A stretch of DNA of 64,000 bases from Nannobrachium achirus (GCA_963921795.1 OY997643.1:14502043-14566042), one strand, 5' to 3'. Positions 24,340-60,623 are shown, counted from the stretch's first letter. Notes: generated by a model from the letters alone, not told the origin. Numbers and translations: made by a program.

Positions 24340-24985
24340 ACTATAAAGATGTGCTCCGAGGAGCACAGGTCTCCACCAGGCCAGGTAGCAGAAGTCAATC
24401 TTAGCCAATCAGGGTGCAATAAACGTGCCAATGGGAAGTTTCAAGGCAGTCGGGCGCTGCGTTCATGATTTGAGCGCAGCATTTTGTTCAAAACGAGCCA
24501 ATCTTAGCCAATGGGGATGGAATATGAAAGATCAGACAGATCCGTCTTGATCACATGACTATAGAGATAATGTGCATTGACTTGCGTGACGTTTGGACAA
24601 AGTCTGTAGGAGTAATAAAATGTGTTTAGCAAAAACCCTGCCTCCTGGTGTCACTATAACAGGACAATGTGTCTTCCTCGGCCTAGTGTAAATGTACGTG
24701 CAAACTTTCATGGCTATCGGACGCTGTGTTCATGATTTGAGGCATTTTGTTCAAAATGAGTCACTCCTGCAAACATTAGATGCCAATCTTGGCCAATCAA
24801 AATCTGACAGATCCGTCTTGATCACACAACTAGAGATAATGTGTACCGATTTACATGATGTTTGGACAAAATCTGTAGGAGTAGCCTATATATATTTAAA
24901 AAATCGGCCTGACGGACAGACAGACAGATGGATGGACAGACGGACAGGGGGCAAAACATAGTCTCGGCCTGGCGGAGACAATACA
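24340..24985. repeat. GGCGCTA/CAGACGGA-type interspersed repeat
   Basis: Two rounds of TTTGGACAAA(G/A)TCTGTAGGAG and GATCCGTCTTGATCACA, ending in GACAGACAGACAGATGG units and CTCGGCCTGGCGGAGACA. Confidence 0.65.
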
Positions 24986-25261
24986 AATGATCACAAAATA
25001 TCATAAGAATGAGAACAATATAAAATGAATATGAAATATGAAAATGTCTTTAACTTAATGGCTGAAGAAAGGTTGATCTAATAATTAATCAATACATTAA
25101 CAATGAATGATTTGAGTTCATTAATCAATTAATGAATGCATTTAGTGCATGTTTGAATTCAGAGTCAAACACACACAGTTCCTCATGCTGTTGTGTCAAA
25201 TAGACATACAATACATGAGTCTGTTTCTACATGAGAAACACACGTATGACACTAATATTTA

Positions 25262-25263
<2 letters not shown>

Positions 25264-25292
<29 letters not shown>
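25264..25292. repeat. (ATC)n microsatellite
   Basis: About ten ATC units. Confidence 0.9.
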
Positions 25293-25293
<1 letters not shown>

Positions 25294-25854
25294 GTATTTA
25301 TGATACATATTTATAAACCTTTGGAGTGGAGGTTTGTGCAGCACTGTCTAATCCAATCTAATCTGAACTAATCTATTCTAATCTGATCTGATCTATCAGA
25401 GTTACAGACCCGTAAGGGTCCATTTGGTTCCATTTTTACACTCTCAGAGTTAAAGACCTGGTTCTCAAATTGGGGTCATTGGGGGGTAGCCAGCAAAATT
25501 AGTTAACATAGTCACAATCATTTTAACCCCCTATGTGGTGGCTACTCAAAAATGGAAAGAAAGATTTGACAAATATTGAAAATATTTTGAACTAGAAAAG
25601 AAAATTCCTACGAAATTGTAAGTGTACCTGCAGCTTGTTAAGTGTGTGCATTAGCATTTTTAGCATTAGCATTAGCCGAAGTAACGGTTAACATTAGCGG
25701 TAAGCCATTAGGTCTGTGGGACCACCCACCGAGTTTGAGACCATTAACTCATTTTGTGCTCCTGAAATTAACGGATTAAAATGTCCAGCGTGCCTCCCGC
25801 AGGCTGCATCCACGACCGTTGTCTTATTTTGAAGGCCAGAAGTCCATAGCGTAA

Positions 25855-25905
25855 ACACTTCCGGTTTGACGTCATCGCGTCATTCACAGGAAGCGGTCAT
25901 CGTCA
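25855..25905. promoter_or_regulatory. Promoter-like cluster: ETS and CRE motifs
   Basis: CTTCCGG (25858-25864, ETS type) is followed by a full CRE TGACGTCA (25867-25874), CGCGTCA and CAGGAAGCGG. This spacing is typical of TATA-less vertebrate promoters. A frame beginning MEIMDIKDEIPRLPQCYG starts about 130 bases downstream, but I do not recognise it. It may instead be part of a repeat. Confidence 0.35.
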
Positions 25906-26097
25906 ACATGGTGTTATGTAATCGCGGATCGGTGCTTTTCAACATGTGTTATATAAGCGAGAATCTACTGCCATCCTCCCTTTGAAAGTGTTGTTTGGAG
26001 ATAATGGACATTAAAGATGAGATTCCCCGTCTGCCTCAATGTTATGGGATTACTATTTTGTGCCCGTGGATCCGTGATGATGATGAATCAGCGAGGG

Positions 26098-26182
26098 CGT
26101 ACTTTTCACGAGTATACTCGGGATCGGCACCATGTGATACTCGAGTATTTTTCACGAGTATTCTCGGGATCGGCGCAAAATG
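26098..26182. repeat. Short direct repeat
   Basis: TTTTCACGAGTAT(A/T)CTCGGGATCGGC occurs twice, about 52 bases apart. Confidence 0.85.
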
Positions 26183-26314
26183 AGTTGTTGTATATATTGC
26201 GGGGGTGGCGTAAATCGTGGGTCAGTTATTACGTGCCGAAATTTGCGGGAAGATTATGAACTAACTAAGTATGGCGGATTACAATAAGTGTTTCGCCATT
26301 GCATGGCAGGCACA

Positions 26315-26320
26315 TTTAAT
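26315..26320 (-). promoter_or_regulatory. Possible polyadenylation signal (ATTAAA)
   Basis: ATTAAA on the minus strand, about 135 bases beyond the B30.2 stop, is the nearest poly(A)-type hexamer I saw downstream. No AATAAA was noted in the first 190 bases. Weak evidence from a short motif. Confidence 0.3.
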
Positions 26321-26452
26321 AATTTAGATTATTATGATGTCAGACTTAGCTAGTGTCAAAGTATCCAGGCAAGTGGTAACCATGACAACCTGTACTCACT
26401 CACACAAGTTGAGTAACCATGAGCGACCTGATGTCAACCTCACATAGAGACT

Positions 26453-50633
<24,181 letters not shown>

Positions 50634-50640
50634 GGAATCC

Positions 50641-51999
50641 TGTTACAAACAGAAGATGTTCACATCTCAGCTTCATTCTCTTATGGTGTTGGTTGTTAAG
50701 AGACTGAACACAAGTTTAACGATATTTCATGATATTTTGAGTATTAGCAAATACTCCTTATTGTACAATTATACATGCAATGTTTCTAAAGCATGTGGTA
50801 GGGGCTAGCTTTGTCTACAGAGAATGAAGAAAGTCCATGTTGACGTTGATTAAGTGAAGCTATTTGTGCTAATATCAAACAGAGCATGATATCCACACTG
50901 TGTGTAAGCATTATGGACATGATATTCAAAGTGCTCCTCAGCTCAGAAGGCGTTCTCTGTGAACAAGACCCCTTATAGTTTAAATACTGTTACCATATGA
51001 ATGTACAGTAGAACATTAGATCATGGGACAACAACTGAGGCGTGGCTGTGCATTAGGCTAGACAGCTATGAGCGTGCATGTGTGCAAATGCAAATGTAAA
51101 TTAAAACAACGTCCAACATGCAATACACTGAATTGAGCATCCTATTAAGGACTGGTCTCTTTGAATTATTAAACAATACTAATGTCTATGTTCTTGCAGT
51201 GAATGTCTACAATGCATTTCAACACACTGAACTCTGGCCTTCGGTTAGTTTGTTGTATACCATGTGACGTGTCCGCCCTGTGCATAGGAGGTTCCCCATG
51301 TTTATGTCTTCCTTGCTGCTTCTTCTAATGGTTCAGGTGACAAATGACAATAACAACATTGATATTATTTACTTTGTATTTCATGTACAGCAGACACCCC
51401 ACCCTGGAATCATCCATTTACGGGAGGTATAGTTTTTCTTTCACTAAACTGTCTGTCTATGCCTAAAAGAAACAAACTTTACAGTATTTCCCGTATTGCT
51501 TCCAACATCATCAGACTTCCAACACCCACACTTTCTGATATTAACAACAAGGCCATCACACGCATCAATGACCTTCATCGGATACTTGATGAAGGTTGTT
51601 TAGATTGAAACGTTGTAATAATCTATATCTCTGTGAGTGAGGCTCATTGGAAAGATTTCCAATGGAAAAATGACTGCTAAAGTAATAAAAAAAATCAACC
51701 AACAAACTTGTTTCTTGCAGCAGATCGCCCGCTGGTTGGAAAAAATACATTGAAGACTCTAACGAGAGCAATCATTGATCCCCACATTGACTATCACTAT
51801 GGAGTCCACATATGGTACCGCAACGACAGTTGACAACCTCAAATGCCCTAAAAATAAGGCTCCAGTATTGATTTATAACAGGCCAATTTGCAGATTTTGT
51901 CTACTGAAGAGAGGAGACATGCACACTCCATGATCTACAGGAGAGAGTATCTTCTATAAAATATAATATAAAACAGAGTTGCACGAATTCAGAACTTAC
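50641..51999. other. 5' UTR intron, nothing recognised
   Basis: Intron between the second untranslated exon and the PYD exon. No further exon or element ends identified. Confidence 0.45.
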
Positions 52000-52065
52000 T
52001 AAGTCAATATGTTGTGTGTAAACTCCACATCAATGGACAGCAAAGCTCTCCTCAAAAGACACAAC
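52000..52065 (-). other. Candidate 5' UTR exon 2 of the PYD-CARD-NLR gene
   Basis: The acceptor is a clear pyrimidine tract ending TCCTCTTTTAG and the donor is ACTTA followed by GTAAGT. The 66-nt exon joins the PYD exon at 50639. The joined sequence has an in-frame TAG just before the ATG at 50633, which supports that ATG as the start. Confidence 0.55.
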
Positions 52066-52166
52066 CTAAAAGAGGAGAGAAAGGTGATCATGATATTTGA
52101 GTTAAATGATCACAGTAATGGAATGTTTAATGTAGAAACATGTAGAAGATGGTTTTATATTCTTAC

Positions 52167-52213
52167 TTAGTGGAGAATTCTGCATGGCTCTGAAACCCCT
52201 CAATAGCAACATC
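52167..52213 (-). other. Candidate 5' UTR exon 1 of the PYD-CARD-NLR gene
   Basis: This 47-nt exon is bounded by an acceptor (CTCTCTCAG before 52213) and a strong donor (CTAA then GTAAGA). Its polypyrimidine tract is the opposite strand of the (AG)n microsatellite at 52216-52277. It could be read open, but the following exon has no matching open frame into the PYD exon, so it is taken as untranslated. An acceptor on it implies a further upstream exon that I did not find. Confidence 0.5.

Positions 52214-52215
<2 letters not shown>

Positions 52216-52277
<62 letters not shown>
52216..52277. repeat. (AG)n microsatellite next to an acceptor site
   Basis: About 31 AG units. On the gene strand it is (CT)n ending in CAG at the acceptor of the first UTR exon. 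Confidence 0.95.
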
Positions 52278-52280
<3 letters not shown>

Positions 52281-52539
52281 ACATCATTTTGAAGAAATAC
52301 TGTAGCAGTAACCAGCATGACTATTCATGGGCGAACATTCGCCAACAATAGCTGATCTACAAGCTCAAAACACATTGCTGTTGTGAGCTTGCCAAAGAAA
52401 TATATGTTGAAGGGAAAAACTGAGTTTTTAAACTGAAAATAGAGGGTTTAAGGGTGCAATTTAATTTATGACAATATAGCTCTGAGATATTTAGTTTTTT
52501 TACATGTTTGTATGTGAAACTGTAGAATAAATAAAAAAC

Positions 52540-53290
52540 ACCAAAAGAAAGGAAACGTATTAATAATTAATTATATCTCCCCTTTAATAATACCAAATTG
52601 TATTGTGTTTTTATCGTTGATTTGTCACCTTTACAACGAGGTACAGCTTGTAAGCATCGGGCATTCGAGGCATGAGCTACACAGCCAAACGTGTGGGTAT
52701 AGCGCTGACCAGAATTTTGCCAAAATGGTTGTCAATGCAACATTTGCCAACATTCGGTCCATTATATCCCCCCTTTAATTATGCCAAATGGTATTGTGTT
52801 TGATATCATTGTTATCGGTGATTTGTCACCTTTACAACAAGGTACAGCTTGTAAGGATCTGGCATTGGTGGAATGAGCAACACAGCCAAACGTGTGGGTA
52901 GCGCCCCTCCAAAAATGGCCTGGCAGGCCTGCAATACTGTTCTTTTGGTGTTCACCTTTGTTACTTGGGGCATTGAATGATTGCACTCTCCCACAGTAAT
53001 AAGGAAAGAAAAAAAAACACATATTGGCCATTTTTGCACTTTGTTAATGTTAAGCTCAGTGTCATGGAAGCCCAAAAAGAGAGTAAATGCCAGCAGACAG
53101 CATTGCAAGCCATTTTGGCAAAATTCTGGTTGGCGCTACACGTTTGGCTGTGTAGCTCATGCCTCGAATGCCCGATGCTTACAAGCTGTACCTCGTTGTA
53201 AAGGTGACAAATCAACGATAAAAATTATATACAACACAATACAATTTGGTATTATTAAAGGGGAGATATAAGTTTCCTTTCTTTTTGTGC
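52540..53290. repeat. Foldback element with long inverted ends and a third internal copy
   Basis: The left arm (about 52545-52735, containing CAACGAGGTACAGCTTGTAA) is repeated in direct orientation at 52760-52925 and inverted at 53105-53285 (TTACAAGCTGTACCTCGTTG). The ends carry GAAAGGAAAC/AAGTTTCCTTTC. No coding content. Confidence 0.85.
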
Positions 53291-53344
53291 TGAGTTTATT
53301 TAGGCCATTAATCAAAAATTAAATGGAGACAAAAAGTATTATTG

Positions 53345-53425
53345 TTATATCATGTGGTTAGAGTGTCCACCCTAAGATTGGGAGGTTGTGGTTCGATCCC
53401 CGGCCTGGTCATACCAAAGATACTA
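53345..53425 (+). mobile_element. tRNA-derived SINE fragment
   Basis: GTGGTTAGAGTGTCCACCCT head and GTGGTTCGATCCCCGGCC B box, then GGTCATACCAAAGA. Confidence 0.75.
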
Positions 53426-53518
53426 CTGTGTGTCCCTATTTTGCATAATATCACGCCATTCAAATAGACCAAATAAATGTTGCAAATAGTTCTAAACCAC
53501 AGTTAAATCTAATGTTGA

Positions 53519-53712
53519 ATTGGGGCGCCCGCTGGCCTGGTGGTCAAGGCGCATACCACATAATAGGCTATGATGCCTCCTGGCGTCGCCGGTTCAATTC
53601 CCGATCCAGATGATCTTTGCCACATGTCATTCCCCCTCTCTCCCCCCATTTCCTGTAAGTCTACTATCCTATCAAATAAAGGCATAAAAAGCCCCCCCCC
53701 CCCCCCCCCCAT
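53519..53712 (+). mobile_element. tRNA-derived SINE
   Basis: GCCTGGTGGTCAAGGCGCAT A-box region, GCCGGTTCAATTCCCGATCC B box, body CACATGTCATTCCCCCTCTC and CATTTCCTGTAAGTCTACTA, AATAAAGGCA end, then poly(C). Confidence 0.85.
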
Positions 53713-54204
53713 GGCCTGGGAGTTATCTGAAGAACCTATCAGGGACAAGACACATGGATTCAGTGCTGGTAAAGATGGGGAGGATGGAGGAATACATTTG
53801 TTAAGAGGTGTTCAGAGCTTTTGCCACCACAACTAATCAAACAAGCCATTGAAACTCTAGTCCTTTCACATCTAGACTATTGAATGCTCAATGATTTGGT
53901 CAGGGGCAAACAAGAGCAACCTGGGAAAGCTGCAGCTGGTTCAAAACAGAGCAGCGTGGCTTGCCATTAGGTTTACACCAAGATGTAATGTAGAAATGTC
54001 TTCTTGAGAAATATGAATGTGCTGAAACATCCTACCTACTGTATCCATATAATCAACTTACAAGTTCTAACATACAGGACACGAAACATGCCACAAGGGG
54101 GTGCTATCGAGCCTCTAAAGCCAAACCAGGCATGGTTGAATGTAACACACTGCCAGATCAGATTACTGAAGGAAAAACGAATTCAAGTTTCATTGAAGAG
54201 GCAT

Positions 54205-54292
<88 letters not shown>
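54205..54292. repeat. (TG)n microsatellite, unit 1
   Basis: About 42 TG units. The homologous tract in unit 2 is at 57966-58097. Confidence 0.97.
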
Positions 54293-54293
<1 letters not shown>

Positions 54294-54807
54294 ACGCACA
54301 CGCGCGTGCGCAGTCAGGTCTCGAGTCCAAATGTTCATTGACTCGGTCTCGTCTCTGTCTCGCCCATGATTTTACTCTGTCTTAACTTGGTCTCAGACTA
54401 AGGGACTCGGGACTCTTCCCCCATCAAGTCCACTCGAGTCAAGAGTCAAGACAATGCTATGAAATAATTGTGTTATAGGGGAGAGTGGGGTAAACTGAGA
54501 CAGACCAGAGAAACAAGGGGGTAAAGTGATCCATTACTTTTTTCACGTTAAAACCACCATAAAATCACAAGTTGGTAGTTCATCGACAAGGTATGATATA
54601 ACATGTTCTCCCAGAATCAGTTTGCTTTGACACAACAGCTAATTATGTTGACAGCAAGAAACTTTACTTTTACATGCAAAAACGTATTTTTGTGAAAAAG
54701 CATGTTTTCCACAGCACTATCAGTGGGTCTTGAAAATACAATGGTCACATGACCACAAATGTGTTCCATTGCCTAGATAGGGTGTCTCAGTTTTCACCTG
54801 CCTCAGC

Positions 54808-55335
54808 AAAACCTCCATGGACCGCCTACAACTAATCCAAAACACTGCCGCCAGACTGCTCACCAGGTCCAGTAGAAGGTGCCACATCACCCCAGTCCTG
54901 GCCTCCCTGCACTGGCTCCCCGTCAAGGTCAGGGTCCAGTTCAAAGTTCTAGTGCTTGCGTACAGAGCTCTGCATGGTCAGGCTCCGAGCTACCTCAATG
55001 ATGTGATCGAACGCTATGAGCCCGTAAGGGCCCTAAGGTCTGCTGAGCAGGGTTTATTAAAGGTTTAAAAGACTCATCTAAAAACTAAAGGTGACAAGGC
55101 TTTTCAAGCTGTGGCCCCCAAACTTTGGAATTTTTAAAAGGAACCTCAAAACGCTATTATTTGAACAGGCATGTTGTTGGTATTTGATTTTAATTTTATA
55201 TTTCCTAGTAACTAACTGTATAGCCTTTTTACCTGCATTGTTTTTATTGTGTTTTTCTTTCAATGCCTGTAAAGCACTTTGTGAGATCTCTCTGTAAAAG
55301 GTGCTATATAAATAAAATGTACTTACTTACTTATT
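54808..55335 (+). pseudogene. L2/CR1-like LINE 3' end, unit 1
   Basis: Frame MDRLQLIQNTAARLLTRSSR, HITPVLASLHWLPVKVRVQF, LVLAYRALHGQAPSYLNDVI is the C-terminal region of L2-type polymerases. The tail GTGCTATATAAATAAAATGT followed by TACT repeats is a typical L2-like 3' end. A segment encoding the WNALPQ region is deleted here. Confidence 0.85.
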
Positions 55336-56049
55336 CTGTGTCTCAGTTTACCCCACTCTCCCCTACCCATATTATGAGGAGTCTTATAAGAGTGTTGTCT
55401 GACACTTTTCTTTGAATTGCTAGATGATGTGTGTAAATGGTTTAGTAAGTAAACCCATAGTCAAAAAGTGCAAATAATACCAGGAACTATACACTTTTAA
55501 AACACATACACATGTTAAATTATTTCCTGAGAACCCCATGACGTGTCCTCTCAGAGTGCACCAGAGCAATGCATTTAACTTTTTAATACATTTAAAATTA
55601 GATTAGATTCCTGGCCAGCCAGACCAAATGCTATAGGGTGTGCCAAATGTAGTTCTAAGAGTGGCCATTTCTTGGGTAAACACAGCCTTACACGGGTGTT
55701 CTGATTGGAGTAAAGCATTAGTTCTATGCAATCAAACAATTGAAACACCTGTGTTTTTACCCAATAAATGGCCGCTAAGGACTACAATGACGCAGCCGCT
55801 GGCACACACTACATATGCAACTTCCCTATACTCTCTCTCCATGTTTCGTGTGTGTCACTCTGTCTCCACAGTACCTATAAATGAGGATGATTATTATTCA
55901 TTTTTTTCTCAGTCTTGACTCGGACTCGCCCCCCTCAGACCTAGTCTTGACTTGGACACTCTTTAGGTGGACTCGACAACAACACTACACAACACTACAC
56001 AACACTACACTACACTACACTACACAACGCACAGCATACCCTGTAACAA

Positions 56050-56470
56050 CTCACAACAACACAATACAAGGAAGGAAGTTCCAGGGTGTGTCTTACTAAT
56101 GCTGCACCCAGGCTCTGGAACAGACGACCACATTCCATTAGAAATGCTCAGACTATTGGGCTTTTTGTTTTGTTGCTGAAAGCGACAAAACCAATAACCT
56201 GGTTCCAAAACTGTCCTGAAGCGACGTCATCATGGAGCGCTCGAATTCACCTCCTTTGCAACGCAAAATTGAAATATTTCAATTCTAGTTAAATCTCTCC
56301 TCAAGACTCATTCCTTTTCTCTTGCAGTATGTCGTCTTTTATCTTGTCTCATGTCTTTATTGTTGCATGTCCTGTGATTACATTGTTGCACATGGCCTGT
56401 TCTGTAGGTGCTTTTTATGTACAGCACATTGGACAATTTGTAAATGAGCTTTATAAATAAAGTGATATGT
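56050..56470 (+). pseudogene. Second LINE-like 3' end, unit 1
   Basis: TAATGCTGCACCCAGGCTCTGGAACAG-type sequence encodes NAAPRLWNRRPHSIRNAQTI, a LINE polymerase C-terminal motif. It is followed by CTCAAGACTCATTCCTTTTC and a GCTTTATAAATAAAGTG tail. Confidence 0.7.
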
Positions 56471-56755
56471 ATGATTTTGATAACATAACCTCAAGATTTT
56501 GACAACATAACCTCAACTGAACATTTAATATTTGTGTCCTTGTGCTCTCCTTTATTTGGACATGAATGAGAGTGAGTTGAGGCGTTGAGCCAGAGCGTGA
56601 ACGATAATCCCTTCCCTTTTAGTTCTCAGTTAGTCAGTCAGTCAGTCAATCAGACACCCCCTTCTCCTCTCTGCCTGTTTCGGTCAAAGAAGGCTAAAGC
56701 CATTGCAGAGACTGCCTCTGCGTGCGTCTGCGTGCAACCGAGAATGAGTGTGCTC

Positions 56756-57412
56756 CAGTGGTGGAAAAAGTACTTCTGTACTTAAGTAAAAGTATCAATA
56801 CTGCAATGTAGATGTAATCTGTTACAAGTAGACTAAGGGTGCCCTCACACCAAAATACCTATGAGAGTGGAATCCACGTTCTGCCAATGCATTTCAATGA
56901 GAGTGAAGCAGTTTCATGCCAGCAGAGGATTTCTGCAAAAAACGCTCCCTTGAAATGCATTGGCGGAACGCGGATTCCACTCTCATAGGTATTTTGGTGT
57001 GAGGGCACCCTTAAGCCTTCAAAATATACTTGAGTAAAAGTACAAAAGTATTGGTATCAAAATGTACTTAAAGTACCAAAAGTAAAAGTATTCATTGTGC
57101 AGAATGTCCCATTTAAAGTTTTCAAATGTATAAAAATCTTTTGAAAATAGCAGGTCTTGCACATGTTTTTCAAAAGGTCAACATGTCTATAAGGCTTAAG
57201 TGGTTAATGTATGTTTTGTAATAATAATCAAAATCTACAAAGTAACTAACTAAGTTTATAAATGTAGTGTACAATATAGGTACAATATTTGGATCCGAGA
57301 TGCAGTGGAGTAGAAGTAGGCCTAAGCATTGGAAATTGGTATTACTCAACTAAAGAATAAATAACACAAATGTACTTAAGTACAGTACTTAAGTAAATAC
57401 ACACTACCACTG
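56756..57412. mobile_element. CAGTGGTGGAAA-family hAT element with nested MITE, unit 1
   Basis: CAGTGGTGGAAAAAGTACTT at the left, AAATACACACTACCACTG at the right. Duplication GTGTGCTC/GAGTGCTG (6 of 8). Nested MITE at 56835-57012. Confidence 0.85.
56835..57012. mobile_element. MITE with GGGTGCCCTCACACC termini
   Basis: AGGGTGCCCTCACACCAAAA at the left, TTTTGGTGTGAGGGCACCCT at the right. Same family as 7845-8006; absent from unit 2. Confidence 0.9.
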
Positions 57413-57964
57413 GAGTGCTGCATCAATCAAAAAACATTCACACGTCTTTACAAAACCGAGTGTCAACAGTACAAATTAACAGGAATTCCAGTGGCTGGAT
57501 GCATACATTACATAATGCTCCTTGTGTGAGCTGTTAAACTTGTACTGTCATCATAGTCACAGTCAAGGAGCGAGAGTTTGTATGTTGTATGCAGTAAGCC
57601 TACATTCCGTTCACAAGTCGGTCTCAGCATTTGGTTCAGACTGAGAATGAACGATACTCCTCTTTCCATTTCGTTCCCAGCCTGTCAGTCGGTCTTCGGA
57701 CAGTCACTCACTCCCAGACAGTCCCCTTAGTGGACTAGTCACTGTGCTCCCATTCCATGCACCCTGGGTTCGCATCCCACTTTTGCCACTTTTTTTCCGC
57801 CACCGTAGACAACTTTTTTTTGTGGCGATAAAGTATTATTATTATCCATGACAGAGGCGTGCCGTCTCAGGTGACCTTGAGCCCTGTGAGGCCCCGCCGA
57901 GCGACCAGTAGCGAGCGAGTCGCCGGGCCAAGAGGTGCGGTGCAAAGGTCGCATGAGAAGGCAT

Positions 57965-57965
<1 letters not shown>

Positions 57966-58057
<92 letters not shown>

Positions 58058-58097
58058 GTGTGTGCGTGTGTGTGTGTGTGTGTCTGTGTGTGTGTGC
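57966..58097. repeat. (TG)n microsatellite, unit 2
   Basis: Expanded relative to unit 1, with TGCG and TCTG changes. Confidence 0.97.
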
Positions 58098-58634
58098 GCA
58101 GACTGCGCACGCGCGTGTGCGTGCGCAGTCAGGTCTCGAGTCCAAAAGTTCATTGACTCGGTCTCGTCTCTGTCTCGCCCATGATTTTACTGTCTTGGAC
58201 TCTTCCCCCATCAAGTCCACTCGAGTCAAGAGTCAAGACAATGCTATGAAATAATTATGTTATAGGGGATAGTGGGGTAAACTGAGACAGACCAGAGAAA
58301 CAAGGGGGTAAAGTGATCCATTACTTTTTTCACGTTAAAACTACCATAAAATCACAAGTTGGTAGTTCATCGACAAGGTATGATATAACATGTTCTCCCA
58401 GAATCAGTTTGCTTTGACACAACAGCTAATTATGTTGACAGCAAGAAACTTTACTTTTACATGCAAAAACGTATTTTTGTGAAAAAGCATGTTTTCCACA
58501 GCACTATCAGGTCCTCTCCTTCATGGCAAGGGGGAAATTCAAGGGTCTTGAAAATACAAGGATCACATGACCACAAATGTGTTCCATTGCCTATAGATAC
58601 AGGGGGTGTCTCAGTTTTCACCTGCCTCAGCAAA

Positions 58635-59212
58635 ACCTCCATGGACCGCCTAGCTACAACTAATCCAAAACACTGCCGCCAGACTGCTCACCAGGTCCAG
58701 TAGAAGGTGCCACATCACCCCAGTCCTGGCCTCCCTGCACTGGCTCCCCGTCAAGTTCAGGGTCCAGTTCAAAGTTCTAGTGCTTGCGTACAGAGCTCTG
58801 CATGGTCAGGCTCCGAGCTACCTCAATGATGTGATCGAACGCTATGAGCCCGTAAGGGTCTGCTGAGCAGGGTTTATTAAAGGTTCCAAAGACTCATCTA
58901 AAAACTAAAGGTGACAAGGTTTTTCAAGCTGTGGCCCCCAAACTTTGGAATGCTCTTCCACAAGCCTTGAGATTTGCAACCTCTGTTGACATTTTTAAAA
59001 GGAACCTCAAAACGCTATTATTTGAACAGGCATTTGTTGTTGGTATTTGATTTTAATTTTATATTTCCAAGTAACTAACTGTATAGCCTTTTTACCTGCA
59101 TTGTTTTAATTGTGTTTTTCTTTCAATGCCAGTAAAGCACTTTGTGAGATCTCTCTGTAAAAGGTGCTATATAAATAAAATGTACTTACTTATACATACT
59201 TACTTACTTACT
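58635..59212 (+). pseudogene. L2/CR1-like LINE 3' end, unit 2
   Basis: Duplicate of 54808-55335 that keeps TGGAATGCTCTTCCACAAGC (WNALPQ). Frameshifted near the start (extra CTAG after CCGC), so not coding. Confidence 0.85.
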
Positions 59213-59917
59213 TATTCTGTGTCTCAGTTTATCCCACTCTCCCCTACCCATATTATGAGGAGTCATATTAACCATTATAAGAGTGTTGTCTGACGCTTTT
59301 CTTTGATGAATTACTAGATGATGTGTGTAAATGGTTTAGTAAGTAAACCCATAGTCAAAAAGTGCAAATAATACCAGGAACTATACACTTTTTAATATGT
59401 TAAATTATTTCCTGAGAACTCCATGACGTGTCCTCTCAGAGTGCACCAGAGCAATACATTTAACATTTTTAATACATTTAAAATTAGATTAGATTCCTGG
59501 CCAGCCAGACCAAATGTTATAGGGTGTGCCAAATGTAGTTCTAAGAGCGGCCATTTCTTGGGTAAAGACAGCCTTACACGGGTGTTCTGATTGGAGTAAA
59601 GCATTAGTTCTATGCAATCAAACAATTGAAACACCTGTATTTTACCCAATAAATGGCCGCTAAGGACTACAATGACGTAGCCGCTGGCACACACTATATG
59701 CAACTTCCCTATACTCTCTCTCCATGTTTCGTGTGTGTCACTCTGTCTCCACAGTACCTATAAATGAGGATTATTATTATTAATTTTTTTCTCGGTCTTG
59801 ACTCGGACTTGCCCCCCTCAGACTTAGTTTTGACTTGGACTCGCTTTAGGTGGACTCGACAACAACACTACACTACACTACACTACACTACACAACGCAC
59901 AGCATACTCTGTAACAA

Positions 59918-60338
59918 CTCACAACAACACAATACAAGGAAGGAAGTTCCAGGGTGTGTCTTACTAATGCTGCACCCAGGCTCTGGAACAGACGACCACA
60001 TTCCATTAGAAATGCTCAGACTATTGGGCTTTTTGTTTTGTTGCTGAAAGCGACAAAACCAATAACCTGGTTCCAAAACTGTCCTGAAGCGACGTCATCA
60101 TGGAGCGCTCGAATTCACCTCCTTTGCAACGCAAAATTGAAATATTTCAATTCTAGTTAAATCTCTCCTCAAGACTCATTCCTTTTCTCTTGCAGTATGT
60201 CGTCTTTTATCTTGTCTCATGTCTTTATTGTTGCATGTCCTGTGATTATATTGTTGCACATGGCCTGTTCTGTAGATGCTTTTTATGTACAGCACATTGG
60301 ACAATTTGTAAATGAGCTTTATAAATAAAGTGATATGT
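59918..60338 (+). pseudogene. Second LINE-like 3' end, unit 2
   Basis: Near-identical duplicate of 56050-56470, including the NAAPRLWN motif. Confidence 0.7.
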
Positions 60339-60623
60339 ATGATTTTGATAACATAACCTCAAGATTTTGATAACATAACCTCAACTGAACATTTAATATT
60401 TGTGTCCTTGTGCTCTCCTTTATTTGGACATGAATGAGAGTGAGTTGAGGCGTTGAGCCAGAGCGTGAACGATAATCCCTTCCCCTTTAGTTCTCAGTTA
60501 GTCAGTCAGTCAGTCAATCAGACACTCCCTTCTCCTCTCTGCCTGTTTCGGTCAAAGAAGGCTAAAGCCATTGCAGAGACTGCCTGTGCGTGCGTCTGCG
60601 TGCAACCGAGAATGAGTGTGCTC

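Larger units (their letters stand above)
54200..57957. repeat. Tandem duplication, unit 1 (about 3.75 kb)
   Basis: Runs from GAGGCATCTAGTGTG at 54200 to GGTCGCATGAGAAG at 57957, where unit 2 starts with the same GGCATCTAGTGTG. It contains a (TG)n tract, two LINE 3' ends, TACAC repeats and a hAT element. It has a deletion in the LINE tail compared with unit 2. Confidence 0.9.

Noticed and set aside
59392..59703. 103-codon minus-strand frame in duplication unit 2
   Set aside because: The duplicated sequence in unit 1 does not keep the frame open, and no domain is recognisable.
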